21,844 bases of DNA, from IMG/VR virus record IMGVR_UViG_3300032562_000191, positions 1 through 21,844 of that record, one strand, 5' to 3'. The notes under the pieces are model-generated. The model made no database searches. It saw only the letters and a program-made list of their open reading frames with translations, and had not been told where the DNA came from. The stretch is from a virus. Within the stretch, counting starts at the first letter, position 1, and each line of letters starts with the position of its first letter. This document shows positions 15,601-21,844 of this stretch, one piece after another. Made by a program: the position numbers and the translations under genes.

Positions 15601-17533
15601 CAACTTGACTTATACATATAATACTGGTGTATTGACCAGCCATATTTTCTCTGCTGACGGAAATGTAATTGGCGGCAATATATTAACTACTGGTATTGTA
15701 AGTGCGTCTGGTGACGTATACTCGGCTAATGTGTGGGCTAATGGTTTGATCAGTGCGTCTGGTGATGTATACGGAGCTAATTTCTGGCCAACAGGCAATA
15801 TAGTACCAACACAAGACAGCATATACAGTTTGGGTAATTCAACTAGTGCTTGGTTAAGTTTGTATGTAAGCGGAAGTACAATATTCTTGGGAAATATACA
15901 GCTCAAACAAAGCGCGGCAAATACGTTAACGGTAACAGCATCCGATGGTACAACCAACGCTGGTATAGTAGTATCCAATGTCAGTGCTAGTGGCAATATC
16001 AGCACTATGGGTAATGTCATAGCTGGAAATTTACGTACTACTGGAGAAGTAACAGCGCAAGGTAATGTAACGGGCGGTAACATATTCACTGGTAACATTG
16101 TAAGTGCTGGTGGTAACGTAATTGGTGGTAATGTAACCACAGTGGGATATGCTAGTGCAGCTGGTAATGTTTACGGCAATAACGTATTGTCAAACGTATT
16201 AGTCAGTGCTGGTGGTAACGTAATTGGTGGTAATGTAACCACAGTGGGATATGCTAGTGCAGCTGGTAATGTGTATGGCAATAACTTATTGTCAAACGTA
16301 TTAGTCAGTGCTGGTGGTAACGTAATTGGTGGAAACATATTAACTGGCAATATTGTAAGTGCTGGTGGTAATATTACTGGTGGAAACATATTAACTGGCA
16401 ATATTGTAAGTGCTGGTGGTAATGTTTATGCTAATGGGTTTATAACAGCTAATACATCTATTAACGGTGGCGTAGTTACAACAGGCGTAGTAAGTGCCTT
16501 GGGTAACATACAAACTGGCAATTACTTTATCGGTGATGGTTACTATATCAGTAATATCAATCCTGGCAATGTAAGTTCAAACAAAATATCTAGCGGCGGA
16601 AGCTATGCTAACATTGCCACAGGTGATGGAAATTTAGTAATAGCAATAGGAGCTGGTTCTGACATCGTAGCAACTTATTACGATCAGGGTGTAAACTTCA
16701 GTACAGACGTTAGTGCTACGGGAAATATTTTTGCTTATTTAGACGTTAGTGCTGGCGGAAATGTTACAGGCGGAAACATATTGACTAACGGCATTGTAAG
16801 TGCCATGGGAGATATTAATACCAGCGGTAATATAAGTGCCGCAGGCAATCTAGCAGTAGGCAATACTCTGTTTGTGGATGTTGCCACAAACACAGCAAGT
16901 TTTGGTAGCAACGTACAAACAACTGGTGCTGTGGTAGCGTTTAACGCCACTAATTCAATCTTGATACCGGTTGGTAACACAGCGCAACGTCCAGGAACAC
17001 CTTCTACTGGTATGTTACGTTATAACAGTACTATATCACAAACAGAAGTCTGGAATGGTGCGGCTTGGGTAGCAGTAGGTGGATCTAGCTATACTGTAAT
17101 TGCTAATGAACAGTTTAACGGTGACGGGACAACTACAACATTCACATTAAGCTCAACACAAACTACAGATAGCTGTATTGTAACTATCAATGGTATTGTA
17201 CAGATTCCAACTACAGCGTATAGCGTAAGCGGAACTACATTGACATTTACAGAAGCTCCAATGACGGGTGATACTATAGATGTTCGTGAAATAACTACAA
17301 CTACCACAGTTACAGCTATTTCAAATAGTTCAGGAAATGCTATAGTTTCTGTATCCGAAACAGTGGGCGAAGTTGACATTACTGGTAATTTGGTAGCACA
17401 GCTTAACTCCGCGGCACCAACATTGGGAGTAAATAGCACTATGTCATTCCAACTAGTAAGTGATACAAGTTTGAAAGTGTTAGTGCGTGGAACTGATGGA
17501 ACTACAAGAAGCGTAACGTTGACCCTAGCATAA
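12674..17533 (+). CDS. giant tail fibre protein, 1619 aa
   Basis: The N-terminus (NLTRINNNQITDA) followed by a module with VTVEDPLIVLASNNSGNS (about 60-120) matches the head of large fibres in marine T4-like phages. Residues about 130-670 and 900-1420 are Gly-Asn solenoid-like repeats, SAxGNVxGGNIxTxGxV in 17-residue units, with very few charged residues. Between them (about 680-885) sits a non-repeat domain: DAVNKAYVDGVANGLQVKAS, then ITIDGVTLTSGMRVLIKD, NGIYTVTT and TSSGDPIVVGTTLYYW. The C-terminal 190 residues carry IPVGNTAQRPGTPSTGMLRY and IVTINGIVQIPTTAYSVSG, shared with the upstream 441-aa protein, and end in VRGTDGTTRSVTLTLA. A 78-codon block is present twice (13586 and 16532). It probably forms a long trimeric fibre; trimerisation is inferred. 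It has its own late promoter, GTG start and terminator. Confidence 0.92.
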   Translation: MAGNLTRINNNQITDAISGNSYVGINANTKVQSYSITSTLLANNLTYGSDLTISGNLSVTGNVTAIDSTYVTVEDPLIVLASNNSGNSVDIGYIGIRAGSNVAMVWRESEQAFVTAFTTSGIGDTTTIALTGYADLHTANANIGNLLTASSNVTVVGNVLGNLNVTGYLNSGNVTTGGFASAAGNVYGNNVFSLTDLSAAGNLYANAIPNPITTNDLSVTGQVFVDWLYGNGAPQPGAGIVASTANIYDIGEASSAFANAYFNGNVYAGNIVTGGPSGNISGANVISATTITATGNVGAGQFLFGDGYYISNINAGNVSSTKIFNGGSYANIASSDGNLVIAIGASSNIVATYYDQGVNFSTDVSATGNIFAYLDVSAGGNVNGNNVSAIGSVSAANIVDSALGMGQVVYAGASGLLSGNSGLIYDGSNLTATGTVSVGNLTSTGNVYAAYLVTPNTVVNGGVSSSGNIIAANFATSGSGGNITGANVIAATTLTATGNVYGQYLVTPNTVINGGVSTSGSITAGGNILGNYLASTVDISAGGNLYAGNILAISSGAISTGGNVTGGNVFYGTGVLSGTGNANVGNLLTGGLISAYGDILTSGNLSATGNTIGNVVIAQYDITAGGNITAGPTGNVSGANVVTPNLISNGQLAFIANASGIQFSTTGNVNMGNTFITNLAGPPVNAQDAVNKAYVDGVANGLQVKASSNVATTGNILATTGKSYTYNNGTDGVGATITFSTPGVITIDGVTLTSGMRVLIKDEPLVAPVPGGGTPSAAYNGIYTVTTAGSISAALILTRSTDDDTPALMYSAYTFIIAGGSVNGLTGWASTNTPTSSGDPIVVGTTLYYWSQFSQAGSYSAGNGLSLTGTQFNALTDGLSTYINSNNQIAVYGNITLSTPSLGNAAFDSLSLTGNGTGAITANNINGVQISGSGNILTSMNLSAAGNVSGDYAYFSSVGNTSVPFGNTDGSLGTDANLTYTYNTGVLTSHIFSADGNVIGGNILTTGIVSASGDVYSANVWANGLISASGDVYGANFWPTGNIVPTQDSIYSLGNSTSAWLSLYVSGSTIFLGNIQLKQSAANTLTVTASDGTTNAGIVVSNVSASGNISTMGNVIAGNLRTTGEVTAQGNVTGGNIFTGNIVSAGGNVIGGNVTTVGYASAAGNVYGNNVLSNVLVSAGGNVIGGNVTTVGYASAAGNVYGNNLLSNVLVSAGGNVIGGNILTGNIVSAGGNITGGNILTGNIVSAGGNVYANGFITANTSINGGVVTTGVVSALGNIQTGNYFIGDGYYISNINPGNVSSNKISSGGSYANIATGDGNLVIAIGAGSDIVATYYDQGVNFSTDVSATGNIFAYLDVSAGGNVTGGNILTNGIVSAMGDINTSGNISAAGNLAVGNTLFVDVATNTASFGSNVQTTGAVVAFNATNSILIPVGNTAQRPGTPSTGMLRYNSTISQTEVWNGAAWVAVGGSSYTVIANEQFNGDGTTTTFTLSSTQTTDSCIVTINGIVQIPTTAYSVSGTTLTFTEAPMTGDTIDVREITTTTTVTAISNSSGNAIVSVSETVGEVDITGNLVAQLNSAAPTLGVNSTMSFQLVSDTSLKVLVRGTDGTTRSVTLTLA
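13586..13819 (+). repeat. intragenic 234-bp duplication, copy 1 (copy 2 at 16532-16765)
   Basis: Encodes GDGYYISNINAGNVSS ... SYANIASSDGNLVIAIG ... YYDQGVNFSTDVSATGNIFA. The copy at 16532-16765 aligns with a constant offset of 2946 nt and no indels, including 41 identical bases at 13721-13761/16667-16707. Confidence 0.92.
16103..16332 (+). repeat. 102-bp tandem repeat, two full copies and a partial third
   Basis: Copies at 16103-16204 and 16205-16306 differ at three positions; the third copy begins at 16307 and keeps identity to about 16332. Each copy encodes 34 residues, that is, two of the 17-residue Gly-Asn units (SAGGNVIGGNVTTVGYA and SAAGNVYGNNVLSNVLV). Confidence 0.93.
16328..16429 (+). 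repeat. 51-bp tandem repeat (17-aa unit)
   Basis: Copies at 16328-16378 and 16379-16429 begin with GGTGGAAACATATTAACTGG and are identical over most of their length. They continue directly from the 102-bp repeat, giving an unbroken 17-residue register. Confidence 0.9.
16532..16765 (+). repeat. intragenic 234-bp duplication, copy 2 (copy 1 at 13586-13819)
   Basis: Second copy of the block encoding GDGYYISNINPGNVSS ... SYANIATGDGNLVIAIG ... YYDQGVNFSTDVSATGNIFA, in frame and without indels relative to copy 1. Confidence 0.92.
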
Positions 17534-17551
17534 TACTGTAAAAAACAGTAT
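17533..17551 (+). other. hairpin between stop codon and terminator
   Basis: ATACTGT and ACAGTAT form a perfect 7-bp stem around five A, overlapping the stop codon of the 1619-aa gene. A further small inverted repeat (ACAG/CTGT) follows at about 17553-17562. Together with the terminator they make a compact multi-hairpin 3' end that could protect the mRNA. Confidence 0.55.
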
Positions 17552-17562
17552 CACAGTGCTGT

Positions 17563-17591
17563 AAAGATAGGACCACTGGTCCTATCTTTTT
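17563..17591 (+). terminator. rho-independent terminator after the giant fibre gene
   Basis: AAAGATAGGACC (17563-17574) and GGTCCTATCTTT (17578-17589) form a perfect 12-bp stem with a 3-nt loop, running into five T (17587-17591). The near-symmetry (A-run before, T-run after) would also allow termination from the other strand. Confidence 0.9.
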
Positions 17592-17592
17592 G

Positions 17593-17600
17593 AATAAATA
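17593..17600 (+). promoter_or_regulatory. T4-type late promoter (AATAAATA)
   Basis: Seven of eight bases match TATAAATA, directly after the terminator. ATAAATACTATTAA (17594-17607) is identical over 14 nt to 5507-5520 at the other strong late promoter. The ATG at 17623 follows 22 nt later. Confidence 0.7.
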
Positions 17601-17622
17601 CTATTAATTAATTGGGACAACA

Positions 17623-20600
17623 ATGGGCTTAACAAGAATACGCGCCGAGCAAATATCAGACATAGATTACAAACAGGCAGTAAGGGCTATAGAGCTTTCT
17701 AACGTAAATCTATCTGGTGGAGCTCCCAGTACTGTTGATGGAGTATCACTCAACAATGGCGATAGAATTTTAGTTGCAGGACAAACCAACGGTGCCGATA
17801 ACGGAATATATTACGTTGTTTCGGAAGGAACTGGATCTAGTGGAGTTTGGCAACGTACAGTAGATGCTCAATCGGGCGATCTCAACGCTGGATTTATTGT
17901 AATGGTCACAGAAGGAAGCACATACAATGATACTTCCTGGAAATTGGTAACAAATGATCCCATAGTAGTAGGCACAACACCTTTATTATTCTTACAAAAT
18001 ACTGGAAATAGTTTTAGTATTATAAATGTAATAGGTTCGGCTAATGTAGTAGCCAACGCAGTAAGTAGTACTGTAAGTTTCGCCAGCGGAAATAATTTTT
18101 CAATTACAGGCAACAACGCCGCCGATATTATCACATTTAGTGTTTCAGACAGTCCAAGTTTTATTGGCAACGTATCTGGAAATTACTTTATAGGTAATGG
18201 TAGTCAATTAACCGGTGTTAATGCGTCTAATTTCAATGCTAATAGTTTAGTGGGCAATACTTTAAGTTCAAATGTAACTTTCAGTAGTTTAACTGCCGTG
18301 GGCAATTTAAGTTTATTAACCGTAACAGGTAATGTCCAAGCAGGAAATGTATTAACAGTGGGATTAGTCAGTGCTACGGGTAATGTCACTGGCGATTATG
18401 TACTGGGTAATGGTTATTATCTCACTGGTGTAGCCATGAACTACGGTAATAGTAACGTAGCCAACTATCTTCCAACTTATAGCGGAAATCTCACAGCTGG
18501 CAATATCAGTGCCACTGGAAATATCGCTGGTAATTATTACGTAGGTAACGGATATTACTTAACTGGAATTCAAAGCAATTATGGCAATGCCAATGTAGCT
18601 GACTACTTACCAACTTATACTGGCAATTTAACTGCCGGCAATACCAGTTTTAGTGGTACTGTGGTTGGTGCTTATTTTACAGGGGACGGAAGTAATTTAT
18701 CAGGATTAGCTGGCAGTAATGTAACAGGTACTGTAGCCAATGCTACTTACGCTGTGTCTGCTGGATACGCTGCCACCGTCACTGCCAACACACAGGCAAA
18801 TATCACTGGTCTTGGTACATTGGGCAATCTTACTGTAACAGGCAACACACGTTCGGGCAATTTATTAACACCGGGCTTGTTGTGTGTTACTGGTAACATA
18901 CGTGGTGGCAACGTCACTAGTGAGGGGATTGTCACTGCCATTGGTAATGTATATGGCAGCTATATCTTTGGTAACGGTAGTCAGTTATCGTCTATATCAG
19001 GATCCAGTGTTACAGGCACAGTGGCCAATGCCACTTACGCTGTGTCGGCTGGGTATGCGGCAACAGTTACTGCCAACAGTCAACCAAATATTACATCTGT
19101 AGGTGCTTTAACTAGTTTATCGGTTACTGGCGATGTTAATGCAAATAATGTGTATGCTAGTAGTATATTAAGTGCCATTGGAAATGTATACGGAAATTAT
19201 ATTGTTGGTAACGGCAGTGCTCTTAGCTACATAACTGGTAGTAATGTAACAGGCACTGTGGCCAATGCTACTTACGCTGTTTACGCAGGCACTGTGTCAG
19301 CCAACAGCCAGCCAAATATTACATCTGTAGGCACTCTGACTAGTTTATCAGTATCTGGCGATGTCAACGCGAATAATGTTTACACTGTTAACGTGTTAAG
19401 TGCCGTTGGAAACGTATACGGAAACTACATTGTTGGTAACGGCAGCACACTAAGCGGCATCGCAGGTGGTAATGTCACAGGCACAGTGGCTAATGCCACA
19501 TACGCTGTGTACTCGGGAACAGTAACTGCCAATAGTCAACCAAATATAACCAGTGTTGGAACACTTTCTACACTGACTGTAACGGGAAATACACTAAGCG
19601 GGAATTTACTAAGCGGTGGATTGATATCCGTTGGTGGTAATATTTTAGGTAACAGTTTATTAATATATCGAGACGCTAATATTTTAGGCAATTTAAACGT
19701 TCAAGGCAACGTAACTTTTAATCAAAGTAATGTAATTGTTATTGGTGATCTTTACATTGAATTGGCTAACAATGCATCAACTTATACAGCAATCAACGGA
19801 GCAGGATTACAAGCAGGTAACAATGGCACCAGCAGTCTTACCAATTGGACATATAGTACTATGGCCAATGCTTGGTCAACCAATGTAGGCATCAGCGCCG
19901 CGGGCAATGTTTCGGGCACTTATATACTGGGTAATGGATATTATCTCACAGGACTCAGCGGAGCTACCGGCAACTACGGTAACAGTAATGTAGCTGACTA
20001 TTTGCCAACATATACTGGCAATTTAACTGCTGGAAATATCAGCACTACTGGTAATATACTGACAGTTGGGCTAATTAGCACTTCAGGGAATGTAATAGCC
20101 GCTTATTATATAGGTAATGGCAGCGCATTAAGCAGTATTACTGGTGGCAATGTAACTGGCACAGTGGCCAACGCCACGTATGCTGTTTACTCAGGCACAG
20201 TATCAGCCAATAGTCAACCAAATATCACATCGGTTGGAAATTTATCTACCTTAACTGTAACAGGAAATACTCAGTCAGGAAACTTGCTGACAGCTGGGGT
20301 AATGTCGGCCACGGGAAATGTCACTGGTGCTTATTTTGTGGGAAATGGTTCGGCACTGGCATCTATAACAGGCGGTAATGTAACTGGCACGGTGGCTAAT
20401 GCTACGTATGCCGTGTCTGCTGGCTATGCTGCTACTGTAACAGCCAATAGTCAACCAAACATAACTTCAGTTGGCACATTAACATCATTGACTGTTACCG
20501 GAACAACACAGTCAGGCAATCTGTTTACCGGCGGAAATGTTTCCGCCACAGGTAATGTCTACGCCAATAATATCAGTGTTGCTGGTACGCTATCTTATGC

Positions 20601-21844
20601 TTCTATAGTTGGGACAAGCATTAGTGCTACAGGCAATATTTCAGGCGGCAATTTATTAACTACAGGATCAATCAGTGCTGGGGGAAACATCACCGTTGGT
20701 AATGTCAGCACAGCCGGAAATGTATCGGCAGCTTATTACTTTGGCAATGGCTATAACTTAACTGGTTTGGCCAATGTTACATTTGATGTAGCTCCTCCTA
20801 GCAATGCCATAATTGGTGACATTTGGATTGACAGCAATACTGGCATACAGTACATTTATTTTAATGACATTACTGGCTATGTATGGGCCGAGATGGAAGC
20901 ACAAACTAGTTTTTCTTCTTCAGGCTATGCTAATTTAACTACAAATACTACTAATACACAGGTGTTGTACAATGCTTCAAACGCCATAGTGGGCAGTAAC
21001 AATTTAACTTTTGATGGTACTACACTCAGCGCCCAGGGATTGGCGGTGGGCACAGCATTACAACTGACGGCCAACAGCATACTCAGCACTACAAACAATA
21101 GTAATTTAACAATTAACACCACAGGATCTGCTAGTTATATCAATATGCTAGGTGGACTGACTTTATTTGGTTATGGCGGTAACAAATTAATACAAACTGT
21201 GGGCGATGCTGTAAGTTTTTATGCTCCCACACTTAATTCCACTTACAGCTCGATCAATATTATAGGAAGTTTAGATGGAAATACCGTATCTCCTATACAG
21301 TCCGGGGTAATGTTACACATATCAGGACAGCCAACACTGCCTAGTCGCATTTACAATGACGGCGCCAATGCCTATGCCGCATACATAGGCCGTATGTACA
21401 ATGGTAATGCTTCGGCCCCTACACAGTTATTAGCAAATACTACTTTTACACGCTTTGCTGGTACTCCTTATGGCAATACTGGATTCCCAAGTTTAAGTAC
21501 CACACGTATAGACATGGTTACTACAGAGGATCAAACTGCCACTAATCGAGGCAGTCAGATGACATTCTGGACCACGCCACAAGGATCTAATGTTGTAACA
21601 CAAGTAATGAGTCTTACTCAGGCCAATCTTAGTATTACTGGTAATATCATAACATCGGGCAATATTTACGGCAATGTCAATGCCAACTATGGCGGCAATT
21701 TAAGTGCCGCAGGCGATGTGTACATCGCTGGAAATCTCAGCGTGGCGGGTACGGTCAACTATGTCCCTGGAACTTACGGATCATTTGCCAATACAGCTAA
21801 CATTACCGCTGCAGCCACTAATACAGCCTATCCATTACTCTTGG
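17623..21844 (+). CDS. giant tail fibre protein, 3' end beyond window, at least 1407 aa
   Basis: I translated from ATG 17623 to the right edge and met no stop, so at least 1407 residues are encoded. A GGGA lies 5 nt upstream of the ATG. Residues 1-15 (MGLTRIRAEQISD) resemble the start of the 1619-aa fibre (LTRI-x3-QI-[TS]-D). Residues about 20-130 are the IDGV/NGIY domain (VDGVSLNNGDRILVAG, NGIYYVV, VWQRTVDAQSGD) also found inside that protein. Residues 180-1050 are repeats, including six units with NVTGTVANATYAV and SQPNITSVGTL, GNGYYLTG units, and a module shared with the gene at 1360. Residues about 1055-1090 (PPSNAIIGDIWIDSNTGIQY) start a non-repetitive distal part, with TTRIDMVTTEDQTATNRGSQ at about 1292-1311. 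The C-terminus, perhaps with a chaperone domain, is off the window. Confidence 0.92.
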   Translation, partial: MGLTRIRAEQISDIDYKQAVRAIELSNVNLSGGAPSTVDGVSLNNGDRILVAGQTNGADNGIYYVVSEGTGSSGVWQRTVDAQSGDLNAGFIVMVTEGSTYNDTSWKLVTNDPIVVGTTPLLFLQNTGNSFSIINVIGSANVVANAVSSTVSFASGNNFSITGNNAADIITFSVSDSPSFIGNVSGNYFIGNGSQLTGVNASNFNANSLVGNTLSSNVTFSSLTAVGNLSLLTVTGNVQAGNVLTVGLVSATGNVTGDYVLGNGYYLTGVAMNYGNSNVANYLPTYSGNLTAGNISATGNIAGNYYVGNGYYLTGIQSNYGNANVADYLPTYTGNLTAGNTSFSGTVVGAYFTGDGSNLSGLAGSNVTGTVANATYAVSAGYAATVTANTQANITGLGTLGNLTVTGNTRSGNLLTPGLLCVTGNIRGGNVTSEGIVTAIGNVYGSYIFGNGSQLSSISGSSVTGTVANATYAVSAGYAATVTANSQPNITSVGALTSLSVTGDVNANNVYASSILSAIGNVYGNYIVGNGSALSYITGSNVTGTVANATYAVYAGTVSANSQPNITSVGTLTSLSVSGDVNANNVYTVNVLSAVGNVYGNYIVGNGSTLSGIAGGNVTGTVANATYAVYSGTVTANSQPNITSVGTLSTLTVTGNTLSGNLLSGGLISVGGNILGNSLLIYRDANILGNLNVQGNVTFNQSNVIVIGDLYIELANNASTYTAINGAGLQAGNNGTSSLTNWTYSTMANAWSTNVGISAAGNVSGTYILGNGYYLTGLSGATGNYGNSNVADYLPTYTGNLTAGNISTTGNILTVGLISTSGNVIAAYYIGNGSALSSITGGNVTGTVANATYAVYSGTVSANSQPNITSVGNLSTLTVTGNTQSGNLLTAGVMSATGNVTGAYFVGNGSALASITGGNVTGTVANATYAVSAGYAATVTANSQPNITSVGTLTSLTVTGTTQSGNLFTGGNVSATGNVYANNISVAGTLSYASIVGTSISATGNISGGNLLTTGSISAGGNITVGNVSTAGNVSAAYYFGNGYNLTGLANVTFDVAPPSNAIIGDIWIDSNTGIQYIYFNDITGYVWAEMEAQTSFSSSGYANLTTNTTNTQVLYNASNAIVGSNNLTFDGTTLSAQGLAVGTALQLTANSILSTTNNSNLTINTTGSASYINMLGGLTLFGYGGNKLIQTVGDAVSFYAPTLNSTYSSINIIGSLDGNTVSPIQSGVMLHISGQPTLPSRIYNDGANAYAAYIGRMYNGNASAPTQLLANTTFTRFAGTPYGNTGFPSLSTTRIDMVTTEDQTATNRGSQMTFWTTPQGSNVVTQVMSLTQANLSITGNIITSGNIYGNVNANYGGNLSAAGDVYIAGNLSVAGTVNYVPGTYGSFANTANITAAATNTAYPLLL
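18682..20568 (+). repeat. six-copy 76-96-residue module array in the last fibre gene
   Basis: Units begin near 18682, 18970, 19207, 19435, 20113 and 20341. Each reads GNGSxLxxIxGxNVTGTVANATYAV, then SQPNITSVGTLTSLTVTGN or similar, then one or more 17-residue Gly-Asn repeats. Spacings include 237 bp (79 residues) and 228 bp (76 residues); the difference is a three-residue change (SAGYAATV versus YAGTV). Other modules interrupt the array between 19663 and 20112. Confidence 0.88.
19687..19907 (+). repeat. fibre module shared with 2227-2447
   Basis: Second copy of the NVIVxxDLxxxLANN ... LTNWTYSxxANAWSTNVG module, aligned without indels to the copy in the gene at 1360. It splits the NVTGTVANATYAV array. 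Confidence 0.85.

Noticed and set aside
15610-16401. Long minus-strand frames (176 and 76 codons) rich in LPPxTLPPAL repeats
   Set aside because: They are exact antisense shadows of the Gly-Asn repeats of the 1619-aa fibre gene; the in-frame repeat keeps the antisense frame open. No start signals and no recognisable protein.
16103-16429. Regular repeats resembling a CRISPR array
   Set aside because: There are no unique spacers; repeats are contiguous, in frame and encode a protein pattern.

Overview
The window looks like a late structural, tail-fibre region of an uncultured T4-like marine or aquatic tailed phage (Caudoviricetes, myovirus type). Three things support this. There are T4-type late promoters (TATAAATA-like) ahead of most plus-strand units. 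There is a run of long Asn/Gly/Ser/Thr-rich fibre proteins built from modules familiar in cyanophage, pelagiphage and marine metagenomic phage genomes. Small accessory genes also sit on the opposite strand. No tRNA, rRNA, integrase, transposase, CRISPR array or origin was seen. The host cannot be named from this sequence alone.

Layout. Positions 1-1201 (minus strand) hold two overlapping 2-oxoglutarate/Fe(II)-oxygenase-like genes, the first cut by the window edge, behind a possible sigma70-type promoter. Positions 1360-4308 (plus) hold a compact three-gene unit: a repeat-rich fibre, a Gly-rich and Cys-rich adhesin-like protein, and a small tail-associated protein. Positions 4305-5456 (minus) hold a TPR plus GT-B glycosyltransferase gene whose stop codon overlaps that of its convergent neighbour. 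Positions 5605-6555 (plus) hold a single virion-protein gene with a consensus late promoter, a foldable leader and its own terminator. Positions 6663-12610 (plus) hold a four-gene unit: a beta-helix structural protein, a small structural protein, a fibre and a second fibre-like protein. Positions 12674-17533 hold a 1619-residue fibre with its own late-type promoter and a strong terminator. From 17623 to the right edge runs another giant fibre, open for at least 1407 codons with no stop.

How the parts work together. The plus-strand products are probably virion proteins made late in infection that form the host-recognition apparatus. They share a limited set of modules: a 17-residue Gly-Asn repeat, GNGSQLTG units, a DLFVDLANN-type domain, an NGIY/IDGV domain, and a C-terminal pair beginning PVGNTAQRP. 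This points to growth and diversification by duplication and recombination. The minus-strand oxygenases and glycosyltransferase could modify phage or host macromolecules. Modification of the fibres themselves is possible but is inference only. No defence or other new system of recognisable architecture was found. The most interesting points are the modular fibre array, the structured leader at 5528-5580, and the pairing of a TPR glycosyltransferase with sequon-rich fibres.
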